DNA from: Zasmidium citrigriseum | Lineage: Eukaryota > Ascomycota > Dothideomycetes > Mycosphaerellales > Mycosphaerellaceae | Reading direction: 5' to 3' | NCBI GenBank assembly: GCA_002786025.1 | Contig: NHNW01000003.1 | Span: 1,238,000-1,301,999, forward strand | Length of the DNA: 64,000 bases | Shown here: one piece after another, positions 22,586 to 33,278 of the stretch | Numbering within the stretch: the first letter of the stretch is position 1 | Layout: every line of letters begins with the position of its first letter | Position numbers and translations under genes: made by a program | The notes under the pieces: model-generated | Databases searched by the model: none | What the model was told of the DNA's origin: nothing | What the model saw: only the letters and a program-made list of their open reading frames with translations

Positions 22586-23557
22586 GCGTGTCGCATTTTT
22601 CGGTCGTTGCAGCAATCATGGAAGTGCATGAAGAGTCAGGTTGGAAGGCTCAGCCATGGATGGAGTTTGTGTAGACGAGATCAAAAGGAAGCATTTCTCC
22701 AAACCAGAAGCATCGGACACTTTCGTATATCTCTTCAGAGTGGCTCAAGAACGGTTCTCGTCTCGGAAGGTCGTCTGGCGCCTACATCTGGGAAATTGTT
22801 TGCTTGCTCACTGGCCTGAGGAATGGTCTAGTGTCGCAATGGAATTGGTCTTGAGCAATGACATCTTAATGATGACGCGTGAGGGAATCTGTCCAGAACC
22901 AGCCGGTCGGGTGCTCCAGTATGGACTGTGGTCACCGGTCCAAAGTAAGTGCCATCATGCTGTCTTCTGAACGCGAAATCTCACCCGCCGAGTCCTCATC
23001 GTTCTCATCGTCGTCGTTGGAAGCGTTGGAAGGCCGCAAGAGGACCGAGTCCAGAATGTCGTCGTCGCTGCCCAAGACGCATATTGCCCGTGTCTGATGC
23101 ATTCGAGCTCCAATAGTCACGCGTAGAGCGCTGGCATTCGTGGGGCTTGTCGACATCTCACATTCGATTCCAGGTGATGTTGATGGCAGCTGCAGGGAAG
23201 AGAGAGACAGTGACGATGCTTGGCACGCGGGTACAGCCGCCGCTAGTCCGCGACCTCAAGTCGTGAACAGGGCGCCCGCAAAGCAGCACAGCACACCTTG
23301 TCGACCAACACCAATCCACACACCACCCATCGACCGCGAGCTCGACCAGTTTCCGCCCCGAGCATAACATCGTCGCGGTATCTCTCCCTCACTGGATGAG
23401 CGCACGTTGAAGCGAGAACTCGCCCGGCTTCGGCCAGCGCGTGTGAAACAAAGACAGCCTCGACAAACTTCCTCCCACTGCCGCCACATGGTCACGATAC
23501 TCCGGCACGCCTGGAAGTACCCTCCGTCGCCTCGATCATCCCCCTCAGTCGCCGACC
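22586..23557. other. Upstream region of THO2, no gene seen
   Basis: Nearly 1 kb without a supportable gene. Short ORFs such as 22641-22970 have no domain. The 200 bp before 23558 is rich in C/CA and likely contains the THO2 promoter and leader. Confidence 0.5.
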
Positions 23558-26500
23558 ATGGCGCCTGCCTCTAACAAGCGGAAGCGCCCTGAGCGGCAGG
23601 CTTCAGAAGATGATGGAGCAGGCCGGCCTTCGCCCTACAAACCAGAGAAGTCGCGCATGACCCGGCGGACATCACAACAGGTCCAGACCACTGAAGCAGG
23701 TGGAGATGAAGATGTCGCGGCCGATTCGCGCGAAGGCACCGAGACTCCAGCTGCCGCTCCACAGACTGCTAACGGCGCCGCGACTGCAGAGACTTCTGCA
23801 AAGGCTAGCCCACCGTACAACTACACGCATATCACGGAAGAGGTTGTCTCGTCTTGGGCTGAATCCGGGAAAGACAGCATTGTGAATCTGTCGCAAAGCT
23901 TGGAAGAAGTGCAACTCAGCGACCTATTCCTCGAGCTCGTCCGATCCGCACTGGACGGCAGATTGACAGGCAAAGATGCAGGGTTGGCCATACAGGATAT
24001 CATTGCGGCACGGCAATCCGAGTCCATGGCCACTGAGGATGTCTTCCTAAACACCATATCGTTCCTCTACGATGCGAACTACAAGGGCCCGGAGCTACGA
24101 CCTCTGGTTGCTGCCACCGGTATCGACCTGCAGCGCATGCGGGAAGAGCTTGATATTCCTCTCCTCCAGGAACTCGGGCTTGTTCGCAGCACCTTTGACA
24201 AGATGCGGACCAGAAAGACCACCAACGCTCTCTATCGACAAGCCAACTTCAACTTGCTGCGAGAGGAGAGTGAAGGATACGCCAAACTCATCACCGAGTA
24301 CTTCAACACCGCGCAAGAAGCCAGCGGTCGTCGTGAAGACGATCCATTCATGGCTGAAGATGCTTTCCGCAGAGTCGAAGCCCTGATTGGTGCTTTCGAT
24401 CTGGACGTTGGGCGGGTTCTGGATATCATCATGGACGTGAGCGCCAACCTTCTGGTCAAGGCATACCCATTCTTCATTAAATTCTATCGCGCGAGCTCCT
24501 GGTGGCCTGACAACGAGCTGCTCGATAACGTCAAGTGGGAAGATCAAGGGTTCAGCACTCTGCCGAGCTGGGCCGTGCCAGGATCTGGACGATGGACGCA
24601 GAGCGAGGAAGAGAAAGAGCAGTTACTTCAGCTTCGGCAAACCCGTGACGCTCATTTTTGGGATCAGGTCCGCGAAGCTGGCATGGATGCCTTCTTCGAG
24701 ATTGGGTGCAAGAAAATTGTCGACTTCGACTCGGTTCTGCCCACACTTGAGGCCGATGTGATGCCAGAGTTGGATGCCAGAGGGAAGGAGACGAATCCGA
24801 ATAAGAGGCTACGCCTCGGTGAGATCCGCAGATACATGCGGGAGACTCGTTGTCTACCTCCCTCGGGCAACTACGATGCCGCTCAGCTACTGGGTTTCAA
24901 ATTGCGCTTCTACGCTTCCGATGCACGCGATGCCGCTGACACCTTGCCGGACAACCTCATCTACCTTGCTGCCCTTCTCATCAAGATTGGCTTCATTTCT
25001 CTGAGGGACTTGTACCCGCACCTCTATCCCTCCAACGACGAGATGCCGAAGGAGAAGGCCCGACTGGGGAAAGAGAAGGCCGAGAAGGAGGCAAAAGACC
25101 GTCCTGGTGGTGGCATGAATGCACTTCTTATGGCTGGCGCTCTTGCAGATGACACTTTGCCATCGTCACGGCGAATGGACAAGGAAAAGAGTGGCGGTGC
25201 TACCCCGGCCCAGGACAAGAAAGACGAGTCGAAGGAGGAGTTGCCAACGCCTGTCAACCAGAAAGTACTGCTCCTGAAAGCGCTGCTTCTTATCGGCGCA
25301 CTTCCGGAGGCCTTGCACATTCTGGGACGCTTTCCCTGGCTTGCTGAAGTAGACGTTACGCTTCCGGCTTTCTTGCAGCGCATCGCCAGGCATATGCTCA
25401 GCAAGGTTACCGAATCTTTGCACCCACTGAGCAATCGCGATGGTCTGCAAGAGCCTATGGAGCAACTTGCCGACACCACAGCTCGATTCGATGGCACTCT
25501 GGCCTTCACCACCAGGCAGGCCAAGAAGACCACTCGGTGGTTGTATAACGACGTGTTCGACAAGGACGACGGACAGGAGTTCAGGCACTACTACTCGGAC
25601 TGGAGTGACAACGTGCCCGTATGTCAGACTCTCGACGATGTCTTCGCGCTCTGCAACACTTTCCTGGGATACATTGGACCAAAGATCGGACAAGACGTTG
25701 CGCTCTACGGCACTCTCCTGCGCCTTGCTTACCGTAGCTTGAGCGAGGACAATTCCGACGCCAACCGCTCCCGCTGGCTTGAGCTTATGAAGCGCCTGTT
25801 GGTGCCGGCATTGAGCTGCAGCAAGCACAACCCACAGCTCGCGCAGCAAGTGTACGACCTGCTCAGCTTCTTCCCGGTCACGACAAGATACAAGGTCTAC
25901 GCCGAATGGTTCACGGGCCGCACATCACGCCTTCCTGACGTCCAGTCTGCTTTCGCTAAGAACAAGGCAGAGGTGCGCGATGTCCTTCGCCGCGTCTCGA
26001 ACGATTACGTTAAGAAGCAATCACGAGCACTCGGCAAGGTAGCACTCGCGTCGCCTGGCATCGTCATGATGGAGATGATCAATCAGCTCGAAAGCTACAG
26101 CAACATGATTCCCAGCTTTGTGGAGTGCACAAGATACTTCTCCTCCTTGGCATACGATGTCTTGAACTGGGCCCTTATCAACTCCGTCAGCGGGCAAGGC
26201 CGCGATCGCATGCAAGCAGACGGTATGCTTACCAGTTCTTGGCTGCAAGCATTGTCGCAGTTTGTTGCATCGCTGTTCGCCAGATATTCGCACCTGAATC
26301 TTTCCCCAATCTTGCAATATCTGGCGGCTGAGCTTCGGTCTGGAAATTCTACCGATCTCGAACTGTTCGAACAAGTACTTGTCGAGATGGCTGGCATCCG
26401 ATCCGATGTCGAATTCAACGACTCTCAGGTTCTTGCCATGGCTGGCGGAGAGACGCTTCGAACACACATATTGTCACAGCTATCGGACACGAGGCACTTG

Positions 26501-29500
26501 AAGAAGAGTCCAGCTCAACGCCTGATCGCAGCACTCGACAAGCCCAAACTCATCGGTCAGACCCTGGTCGCCATAGCGCAGGAACGCCAAATGTACGCCC
26601 ATCACGACTCTTCGAGATTCATGCCGTTGAAGGTTCTCGGAAACAATCTTGACAAAATCCAAGCTGTTTTCCAGCAGTACCTCGAGGTTCTCAAGTACAA
26701 TCTGGACGCGCAGAAGTTCGAAAATGCAGTTCCAGACGTTGCGTCCCTCGTAAGAGACTTTGGCATCGAGCCGGGTGTTGCTCTCACGGTCTGTCGTGCG
26801 GCGCTGCAGCATCGTGTCAATGAATTCGATGCAGCTAGAAAGCAGGAGCTTGACGAGAAGAAGGATGCCACTTCTCAGAATGCTGGTTCTTCCGAGAACG
26901 TGGATGTGCACGCTAGCCAGGCCGAAGGCGAGCAAGCATCTACGTCTGACGAGCAGCAGGGTGAAGGAAGTGGCCAAGAGATGGAGGGGATCGAGGACGG
27001 TTCGGCTACGGCTCCTCAGCCTGTTGAGACACAACCATGGCATCCCGTGCTCGAGCCAGTCATTCGAGGCTTGCAAGATGCTTTGCCCGAGCTTGCTGCT
27101 CGCATCAGCATTCCGTTCTATGTCACATTCTGGACATTGAATCTGTATGACGTGTTCGTGCCGATGGACAACTATCAGCGTGAGATGAAACGTCTGGACG
27201 GACAAATCAATGAAATCACCAGCGATCGCTCCGACGTGAGTGCAGTTGCGGCCCGAGACAGGGACAAGAAGAAGAAGCATCTGATGGATCTGCGGGACAA
27301 GCTCAAACAAGAGCCGACAGCTCACCTCAGTGCATATGTGCATGTCAGAGCACGTATCAGCAAGACCGAGAAACCCCACTGGTTCGCGAAGACAGACAGC
27401 AGAGAGTCTAGGGCTGCCATTGACGCCAAACACCAAGGTCTCCTCCAGGAGTGCTTTCTCCCGAGGGCTATCATGTCCTCCATCGACGCCCACTTTTCCT
27501 TCACAATGATGAAGATCCTGCACGACAACGGGACGCCGGGGTTTAGCTTGATGCACTTGCTTCACCAGTTGTTTAAGAAGCAACAACTTGCCACTCTGAT
27601 GTTTCAGTGCACCGCGAACGAAGCACAGCATCTGGGACGTTTTCTTTGCGAGACTCTCAAGCACCTGCATTCGTGGCACGCGGACAAGGCTACCTACGAG
27701 AAGGAAGCTCTTGGGCAAAAGACCAAGCTCCCTGGATTTGTCAAGGTCTTTGATGAGAACGGCGAACCCAAATCCGTGATCGACTACGAGACATTCAGGC
27801 GAATGCTTTTCAACTTCCATACTCATCTCAGCAACGCCCTTCAGACCTGCTTGGAGTCGGGCGAGTACATGCATATCCGAAATGGTATCATCATCCTGAA
27901 GTCTGTCGTCCAGGTCTTCCCGGCTGTCAAACACATCGGCAAAAGCATGGTCGATCATGTCACGAAGCTATCCAAGGATGACCCTCGCCAGGATCTCAAG
28001 CTTGCAGCTATGTCGTTGCTTGGTCCTCTCAAGACTCGGGAGAAGCATTGGCTCCTTCCGCAAGCGTTCAGGCTGAACGACCCAGCCAAAGACGGTGCTA
28101 AGCCCACGAGCCGTGCGCCCTCTGCGAGACCCGAGACTCCACAGCCAGGATCAGGAACGCCAAAGCTCAATGCGTCCGCCCCGGAGTTTAAGCCCACATC
28201 TGCTGGTAACGCCAATGGCACGATCAGAAAAGAATCGGTGGCTGGCGGACCCGAAGATGGTGAGATTGAGGATGAGAAATCAGCTTCTGCCAAAGGCGGC
28301 GAGAAGAGTGCCAAAGAGCGAGTTGGAACACCGAAGCGTGATGCTAAGGCATCTGAAAAGGAAAACCAGAGACCAGCACATGACGCAAAATCCCATGCAG
28401 CAAGGGACACGCCAAAGGCCGATTCGAAGCCGTCGACACCTGCACCGTCTCAGTCTCGGCCACCACCCGGCTCATCTGGATCACAACGAGCAGAGTCGGC
28501 GCGGCCAGCATCTACACAGCCAGGATCTTCCCGAGCGCAGACACATGACCTTCCCAGCCGACCAGAAAACGGCGCCATGAAGCCTTTACCAGGCGCGCCA
28601 GCTCAAGGCCGAGGTGGCCGCTACGCCGGACGGTCTGCGCCCGATGAGCGATTTGGAAGATTGGATCGGCCCAACGATGCTAGACCGTCCTCTCGCGATC
28701 ATTCACCCGGCCATCGCCCTCGTGGCAGGACTCCACCTCAAGGTGCCGCACCACGTGGCTACCGCGAGGAGCGGCCGTTCGAACGTCCCGTGGACAGCCG
28801 TAGCGCTCGCGATGATCACGCACATTCTCGACGCGACGCTCCGCCTCCATCATCTCGCGGGTCATTCGACTCTCGCGATCGTCCGCAGCCAGGAGGACGC
28901 CCGTCAGAAGCTGATCGACTGAACCAAATCTCTTCGGTAGCTGTTGCCCCCGAGGGCCAGCATTCATCCCGAGGATCATCAAGCGCAGTCACCCCGCAAT
29001 CTCAGGAAGACCAGCATCACGTCAACCCCGCGAGAATGGCATTGATTGACTCCGCGACTACTGGGCCAAGTACTCGCCGTGGAAGAGATGGGCCACCCGG
29101 CGACAGAGAGTCTCGTCGGGAGAGGGACCACAGAGTAGACGATCGTCCTGCATCTGGCTTTGGGCAGAGACCTGACATGCGGCCTCCAGGGCGTGGAGCT
29201 CCAGAATCACCACGCGATGCTCAGTTGCGTGCTGACCCACAGCCTGATTTGGCACCAACAGGACCTAAGCGTGGTGGCGGTCGACTTCGCGAAATGGGAC
29301 CGCCCCCGGCAGCAGAGTCAAACTATGGTCGTCTCAACGGTCCTCAAGACGCACCTTCAGGGCCTAGGCAGCTCAATGGTTCGGGGAGAGGCTCGCGAAA
29401 CTTCACAGCTCCCATCAGTACTCGTGGCAACGAGCCGCCTGCAACGTCTCCTGCAAATACCAGGCCACCAGAGTCACCGGCAGCACTTCGAGGTGCACCC

Positions 29501-30577
29501 AATCGACAACCTAGCGGCTCCGTGCCGCAACTCGATCGTAGCGCGCCGAATTCTGCACCCAGCACTCCCGCTGCTGAGAATGGCCCGCAAGTCCATCCAA
29601 GTCGTGCCGCCCAGTTCAGCCAACCAGCTCCACTGCAAACCAACTTCCAGGCACAGGCACCAAATGGACCGCGAAACGCGGCTTCTCCTACTGGTGGGCC
29701 TCCGGCTGCCCCACGAGGACCTGGTCGTAGCGGTCTTCCAAGCGGCACTCCCACTGGACCATCTCCTGCTAATAGCATGCCTCCATCTGGGCCGGCGTCT
29801 GGTTTGGAGAGACAGAAGCGTGGGGACAGACAGCGCGCAAACATCAATGCCACTCTGCAGGGTAATACCAATGCATCCAGCCCCAATGGTCAAGGAGTCA
29901 ACTTTAGAGGAGCGTCTTCTCGCCAGCCCAGCATGTCGGCGCTTCCCCCCAGCGGCCCAGGTGCAAGGGCTGGAGGTGCTGTGCCTTCGGTAGCGTCGTC
30001 CATGGAGCCTCCAAGTGGCCGGCCGCCGTTCGATGATCCACATGCTCGGCCTGACCTTTTCCATGGCAGGCCAAGTCGAGAAGATGAGAGACGAAGAGAT
30101 GATCGGGGCGATCGTTCTCGCGGGAGTCGCAACCCAAGTCGCGAGCCGCGACCAGACAACGCAGATCCCTCTGGCCGTCCTCCACCTCCGCCGCCTCCAC
30201 CAGGAGCTCCGGATGATCGACGAGGTGGCATGCCACGGGATGACCGTCGTCCACGAGACGGCTCCGATCGTCGAGGAGCGCCCGAGAGACAGCCTCGTGG
30301 ACCCCCCACAGACATGGCTGGTGGATTCGCTGGGCCACCGCCCCCAGAATGGGAGCGACGTGGTCCACGCGGCGACGGAGAGGATGTTAGGAGAGGTGGT
30401 AGGCCCGGACCAGGTAGACCAGAAGACTTTAGAGGCCCACCCCGCCGCGAAGATGAGAGGAGGGATGGAGGTGGCAGACCACCACGAGACGACGGCGGAC
30501 CGGAAGGGCGGAAGCGACGCCATGAAGATGGTGCCGGATTCCCCGGCGACCCCAAGCGAAGACGAAGCGCAAGATAG
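23558..30577 (+). CDS. THO2: THO complex subunit 2
   Basis: Single exon of 2339 codons, the largest gene in the window. Residues 1-75 are polar and contain a basic cluster (KRKRPERQ). The THOC2 N-terminal helical domain runs from about 85 to 670. The middle THOC2 segment is marked by LLSFFPVTTRYKVYAEW near 770. The conserved C-terminal Tho2 domain, with PFYVTFWTLNLYDVFVPMDN near 1185, ends around 1495. The last 840 residues are disordered, rich in Pro, Arg, Gly and Ser, with a run of eight Pro near 2205 and many RDD/RGG-like repeats. THO links transcription elongation with mRNA export and prevents R-loops; the Arg/Gly-rich tail fits RNA binding. Fungal THO2 proteins usually run 1600-2500 aa, so this is at the long end. 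Long antisense ORFs inside it are shadows. Confidence 0.95.
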   Translation: MAPASNKRKRPERQASEDDGAGRPSPYKPEKSRMTRRTSQQVQTTEAGGDEDVAADSREGTETPAAAPQTANGAATAETSAKASPPYNYTHITEEVVSSWAESGKDSIVNLSQSLEEVQLSDLFLELVRSALDGRLTGKDAGLAIQDIIAARQSESMATEDVFLNTISFLYDANYKGPELRPLVAATGIDLQRMREELDIPLLQELGLVRSTFDKMRTRKTTNALYRQANFNLLREESEGYAKLITEYFNTAQEASGRREDDPFMAEDAFRRVEALIGAFDLDVGRVLDIIMDVSANLLVKAYPFFIKFYRASSWWPDNELLDNVKWEDQGFSTLPSWAVPGSGRWTQSEEEKEQLLQLRQTRDAHFWDQVREAGMDAFFEIGCKKIVDFDSVLPTLEADVMPELDARGKETNPNKRLRLGEIRRYMRETRCLPPSGNYDAAQLLGFKLRFYASDARDAADTLPDNLIYLAALLIKIGFISLRDLYPHLYPSNDEMPKEKARLGKEKAEKEAKDRPGGGMNALLMAGALADDTLPSSRRMDKEKSGGATPAQDKKDESKEELPTPVNQKVLLLKALLLIGALPEALHILGRFPWLAEVDVTLPAFLQRIARHMLSKVTESLHPLSNRDGLQEPMEQLADTTARFDGTLAFTTRQAKKTTRWLYNDVFDKDDGQEFRHYYSDWSDNVPVCQTLDDVFALCNTFLGYIGPKIGQDVALYGTLLRLAYRSLSEDNSDANRSRWLELMKRLLVPALSCSKHNPQLAQQVYDLLSFFPVTTRYKVYAEWFTGRTSRLPDVQSAFAKNKAEVRDVLRRVSNDYVKKQSRALGKVALASPGIVMMEMINQLESYSNMIPSFVECTRYFSSLAYDVLNWALINSVSGQGRDRMQADGMLTSSWLQALSQFVASLFARYSHLNLSPILQYLAAELRSGNSTDLELFEQVLVEMAGIRSDVEFNDSQVLAMAGGETLRTHILSQLSDTRHLKKSPAQRLIAALDKPKLIGQTLVAIAQERQMYAHHDSSRFMPLKVLGNNLDKIQAVFQQYLEVLKYNLDAQKFENAVPDVASLVRDFGIEPGVALTVCRAALQHRVNEFDAARKQELDEKKDATSQNAGSSENVDVHASQAEGEQASTSDEQQGEGSGQEMEGIEDGSATAPQPVETQPWHPVLEPVIRGLQDALPELAARISIPFYVTFWTLNLYDVFVPMDNYQREMKRLDGQINEITSDRSDVSAVAARDRDKKKKHLMDLRDKLKQEPTAHLSAYVHVRARISKTEKPHWFAKTDSRESRAAIDAKHQGLLQECFLPRAIMSSIDAHFSFTMMKILHDNGTPGFSLMHLLHQLFKKQQLATLMFQCTANEAQHLGRFLCETLKHLHSWHADKATYEKEALGQKTKLPGFVKVFDENGEPKSVIDYETFRRMLFNFHTHLSNALQTCLESGEYMHIRNGIIILKSVVQVFPAVKHIGKSMVDHVTKLSKDDPRQDLKLAAMSLLGPLKTREKHWLLPQAFRLNDPAKDGAKPTSRAPSARPETPQPGSGTPKLNASAPEFKPTSAGNANGTIRKESVAGGPEDGEIEDEKSASAKGGEKSAKERVGTPKRDAKASEKENQRPAHDAKSHAARDTPKADSKPSTPAPSQSRPPPGSSGSQRAESARPASTQPGSSRAQTHDLPSRPENGAMKPLPGAPAQGRGGRYAGRSAPDERFGRLDRPNDARPSSRDHSPGHRPRGRTPPQGAAPRGYREERPFERPVDSRSARDDHAHSRRDAPPPSSRGSFDSRDRPQPGGRPSEADRLNQISSVAVAPEGQHSSRGSSSAVTPQSQEDQHHVNPARMALIDSATTGPSTRRGRDGPPGDRESRRERDHRVDDRPASGFGQRPDMRPPGRGAPESPRDAQLRADPQPDLAPTGPKRGGGRLREMGPPPAAESNYGRLNGPQDAPSGPRQLNGSGRGSRNFTAPISTRGNEPPATSPANTRPPESPAALRGAPNRQPSGSVPQLDRSAPNSAPSTPAAENGPQVHPSRAAQFSQPAPLQTNFQAQAPNGPRNAASPTGGPPAAPRGPGRSGLPSGTPTGPSPANSMPPSGPASGLERQKRGDRQRANINATLQGNTNASSPNGQGVNFRGASSRQPSMSALPPSGPGARAGGAVPSVASSMEPPSGRPPFDDPHARPDLFHGRPSREDERRRDDRGDRSRGSRNPSREPRPDNADPSGRPPPPPPPPGAPDDRRGGMPRDDRRPRDGSDRRGAPERQPRGPPTDMAGGFAGPPPPEWERRGPRGDGEDVRRGGRPGPGRPEDFRGPPRREDERRDGGGRPPRDDGGPEGRKRRHEDGAGFPGDPKRRRSAR

Positions 30578-31077
30578 CATCTTTCATCCTTGGAGGCTCT
30601 TGTGTTGGGCGCCTGGATGCGGCAGGAAGACGAAGAAAGTCAACCACAAGATTGAAGAATTCAACTCTGTTTTACTACCACAAACGTTATCAAGCAATCA
30701 GCACCGTTTCATTCAGAACTTTACAGAAAGAGGGAAAATACACTGCATAGCGAGGAGTTTGCGGAGCGAGAAACATTATCCTGGAGGATTGGTAAATGGA
30801 AAGATACCCGATGTCCAGCATAGCGAGGCGTTTTGGGATATTTGACGTTGGTGTCTGTGAAGGAGCATTATCGAGCGCGATCACAGCGTTTAGTGTTGGT
30901 ACTCTAAATGTATCATCGTCTTGCGGAAGCAAGAGGTTCTCTTGTTCGCCGCTATGGCTCTTATCATAACAGCGTCTCTTCCTTCTGTCCCTGTCCTAGC
31001 AGATCATTCTGCTTCCCATCCTTCTTCTCCTTTGATGTACTATACAACCAATCCTCTCACTGTACAGATCCCGGCTC
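30578..31077. other. 3' flank between THO2 and the FUN14-like gene
   Basis: Convergent 3' ends. A plus-strand ORF that covers the last part of THO2 and runs to 30845 is in another frame and is not protein-like. No gene seen. Confidence 0.5.
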
Positions 31078-31636
31078 TTATTGAGGCAGCTCCGCAAACG
31101 CACTCAACGCAAACATGAGTCCAAAGCTGATCTTGAAGGCAATGTTATCCTGCACCGCACTCCGAAGGTCGACTCCTTTGACGTAGTTCTGGACCGTCTT
31201 GTAAGGGACCAGATGGATGCCATAGCTCTCTGCGGTTTGTACGCCGGCGATTAGGAGGCCGATGAGGAGGGCGAGGGGTTTGGAGAAGAGGGAGACGCCG
31301 AGGCCTGCTACTAGTCCTGCACATTGAATGATTTAGTGAACGGATTGGTCTTGATTGCGGAGAGGTGGATTCACCTATAATGCTCCCTGCAGATAGTTGT
31401 CGTACGGCTCTCGTGTTGAAGCGTCCGGATGATGTCACGACGGGAACTCGCGCATCGTTTGAGTATTGAGAGAAAGACCAATCTTTCGGTGAGACGTTTG
31501 AGGGGGAGCTGTCGAGTCGGATCGGGTTGCGGTAGCTTTGGAGCAGAGGTGTGAAGACCAGCGCGGAGGAGACGCCGAGGCCGGCTGCGAAGAGTGGGGT
31601 GCGGAGGCCGCAGGTGAAGAGTCGTGAGGTGAACAT
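31078..31636 (-). CDS. FUN14-like mitochondrial membrane protein
   Basis: Two exons on the minus strand, 31636-31375 and 31316-31078, give 166 aa. The 58-bp intron (GTGAAT..GCAG) joins SIIG to LVAGLGV in frame. The N terminus (MFTSRLFTCGLRTPLFAAGL) is Arg/hydrophobic and suits a mitochondrial presequence. The second half has the FUN14 pattern: RQLSAGSIIGLVAGLGVSLF, then SKPLALLIGLLIAGVQ, then an amphipathic stretch YGIHLVPYKTVQNYVKGVDL and a last helix FKISFGLMFALSAFAELPQ. FUN14 family proteins sit in the outer mitochondrial membrane; the metazoan member FUNDC1 is a mitophagy receptor, but that role is not shown for fungi. No LC3-binding motif is obvious in the N-terminal part. Confidence 0.75.
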
Positions 31637-32100
31637 CGTTGCTGTGGTAGATTGGCGAAGAAGAGAGTGCTCAATGAGAGGACATGTGCCTTTTCTTCAA
31701 GAGCTGAGGTGAGGTCGAGCTCGCGTGCTTGAGATTGAGATTCACTCAATGCACGTGGTGGTGATGTCACATGCCGATTGGCGGCTTGCGGAAGGAGGCC
31801 GAGGTGGTTGTTTTGCTCGGCCTTTGCTTCATCATCTTAGACTTCACGTCTTCTTCACTTCGAACTAACAACACTTTCTTCATCCTCTTTTGAGGCCGCC
31901 GCGGGAGTCGAAAGGTTAATGATTGATAGGTAGGAACGATACGAGCTGTATGTGAGTGGGGCCTCGGAGGGAGGCACAGCTGGTGCGTGGCTATGTTGCG
32001 CGGCTGTTCGTCTGAACGAGCGTCAGTAAAACTCCCGTCTTCCCTTCGTCGCTGCATTCCCGTCCTCATCTCCAAGAACCAAGAGAAAGAACAATCGAAG
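31637..32100. promoter_or_regulatory. Divergent intergenic region
   Basis: 464 bp between the FUN14-like gene (-) and the first small membrane protein gene (+); it must hold both promoters. A minus-strand ORF covering much of it has no recognisable content and is rejected as a gene. Confidence 0.45.
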
Positions 32101-32604
32101 ATGTCAGACCTCAACTTCGGCGCCCTCTTCCACCTAATGGGCAGGATCCTCCTCGCAGTCATCGAATTCGTCTTGAGCATCGCACCGATCGGCCTCCTCG
32201 CCTTCATATCCGCATGGCTCGTTACCTTCGAAGACAGAGACCACTTTCTCCAGGCAAAACTCCCCCGAATGGACGCCGTGGCCAAGTTCCAGGTTGGTTT
32301 TATGGTAGCTCACGGGTTCCTGACTTTCTTCTTTGCCCTGCTTTGGGGCGTGGATGGAATGTCTGCATTGGCTGTCATCGCGTACAGTCTGGGTACTGTT
32401 TATGCTGTGGCGATTGGCATTGGATTGGGCGGGTTGATGCTGGGCATTATGTGGCATTTGGCTGAGAAGTATGTCCTCAAGACTTCGGCGTCCGGAGACC
32501 GGAAGTCGGGAAGCTATGATGCGGTATCTACGAACGAACATGAACTGGAGGGTGGGATGAACGGAGGGAATGAGAACGGCCTGCCAACTGCGAAAGAGTC
32601 GTGA
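32101..32604 (+). CDS. Small four-helix membrane protein, cluster member 1
   Basis: Intronless, 167 aa from MSDLNFGALFHLMGRILLAV; upstream codons in frame are polar and are excluded. Helices lie at about residues 13-41, 62-82, 87-115 and 105-122, so three or four spans. The first span contains LLAVIEFVLSIAPIGLLAF, with a Glu inside the helix. The polar tail carries NEHELEGGMNGGNE, which aligns with the LEAG tail of the neighbours. It is the closest relative of the protein at 34704-35282: both have the Glu-Phe-x(2)-Ser-x(2)-Pro-Leu pattern in helix 1 and an AHGFLTF/THMVTTL-type segment in helix 2. Function unknown. It converges with the gene at 32823-33278. Confidence 0.72.
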   Translation: MSDLNFGALFHLMGRILLAVIEFVLSIAPIGLLAFISAWLVTFEDRDHFLQAKLPRMDAVAKFQVGFMVAHGFLTFFFALLWGVDGMSALAVIAYSLGTVYAVAIGIGLGGLMLGIMWHLAEKYVLKTSASGDRKSGSYDAVSTNEHELEGGMNGGNENGLPTAKES

Positions 32605-32822
32605 TCAATTCAAGATATGCCGGGCTGCTGTACACTGGTGCTGCAAAAGATCACCTTCCCCTAGCATTCTCCACAGCTCTAACATCGAAGACCTGCATCT
32701 CTCAACTTCAGCCTCATGGTCCGCGAGATCATTTGGTTTGGCTCCCATCGCGTTCTGGACCTCGACTGCCCGCTCCAAGTATTTCCACAATCGCTCTTCA
32801 TGACCAAACGCAGTGCGCCGTA

Positions 32823-33278
32823 CTACTGCGCCGCGCTCCCTCCTGCCTCGAGATCGCACCTGTCTGTTGCCAAAGGCTTCCCTTCTTCGCCATTCCGTTC
32901 CTTTCCAGCCGTGGATCCAGAGAGCCGCCATCGCAAAGCGGTAACGCCTCGGTGGAGGAAAAAGAGGATTAGTCCCCATACAAGAAGTCCGAGAGCAAAG
33001 ATTCCAAGGACGGCCAGAGTGTACAAATTGAGCAACCACGCTGGCGTCTTTTCTCCGTCGGTTGCGGCCCTAGCAATCAACAAACCCCAATATGCGATGA
33101 AGAAAAGGAATGCGCTAAAGGCGCTGCCAGCCTCGAGAGGGAAGCGCGTAGCCTGTCTGGTGATGAAAGAAAATGCAAGGAAGACGGCGGGTCCCATGGC
33201 GGTCGCAACGATAATGCCGAGGATGAATTCGAAGAATGTGAGAATGGCAATTGCCATCTCCGGGGGAAGAAGAGCCAT
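32823..33278 (-). CDS. Small four-helix membrane protein, cluster member 2
   Basis: Intronless, 151 aa from MALLPPEMAIAILTFFEFIL. The frame continues upstream for 69 codons, but that part is polar, contains repeats of Ser/Thr and overlaps the shared promoter with member 3. Helices lie at about residues 6-36, 48-66 and 80-110. Helix 1 has TFFEFILGIIVATAMGPAVF and thus again a Glu followed by Phe in the membrane span, then FLAFSFI, which recalls LAFISAW/LAFLIAW of members 1 and 4. The tail ends CDLEAGGSAAQ. It is the only member on the minus strand and is divergent from member 3 with 426 bp between start codons. Confidence 0.68.
   Translation of the reverse strand: MALLPPEMAIAILTFFEFILGIIVATAMGPAVFLAFSFITRQATRFPLEAGSAFSAFLFFIAYWGLLIARAATDGEKTPAWLLNLYTLAVLGIFALGLLVWGLILFFLHRGVTALRWRLSGSTAGKERNGEEGKPLATDRCDLEAGGSAAQ

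Noticed and set aside
26480..27958. 492-codon minus-strand ORF
   Set aside because: Antisense to conserved THO2 coding sequence, with no domain of its own; a shadow caused by codon bias.
29474..30580. 368-codon minus-strand ORF
   Set aside because: Antisense to the low-complexity THO2 tail; its Arg/Ser/Trp-rich content only mirrors the repeats.
31767..32285. 172-codon minus-strand ORF
   Set aside because: Overlaps the start of cluster member 1 and its promoter; no membrane span or domain.
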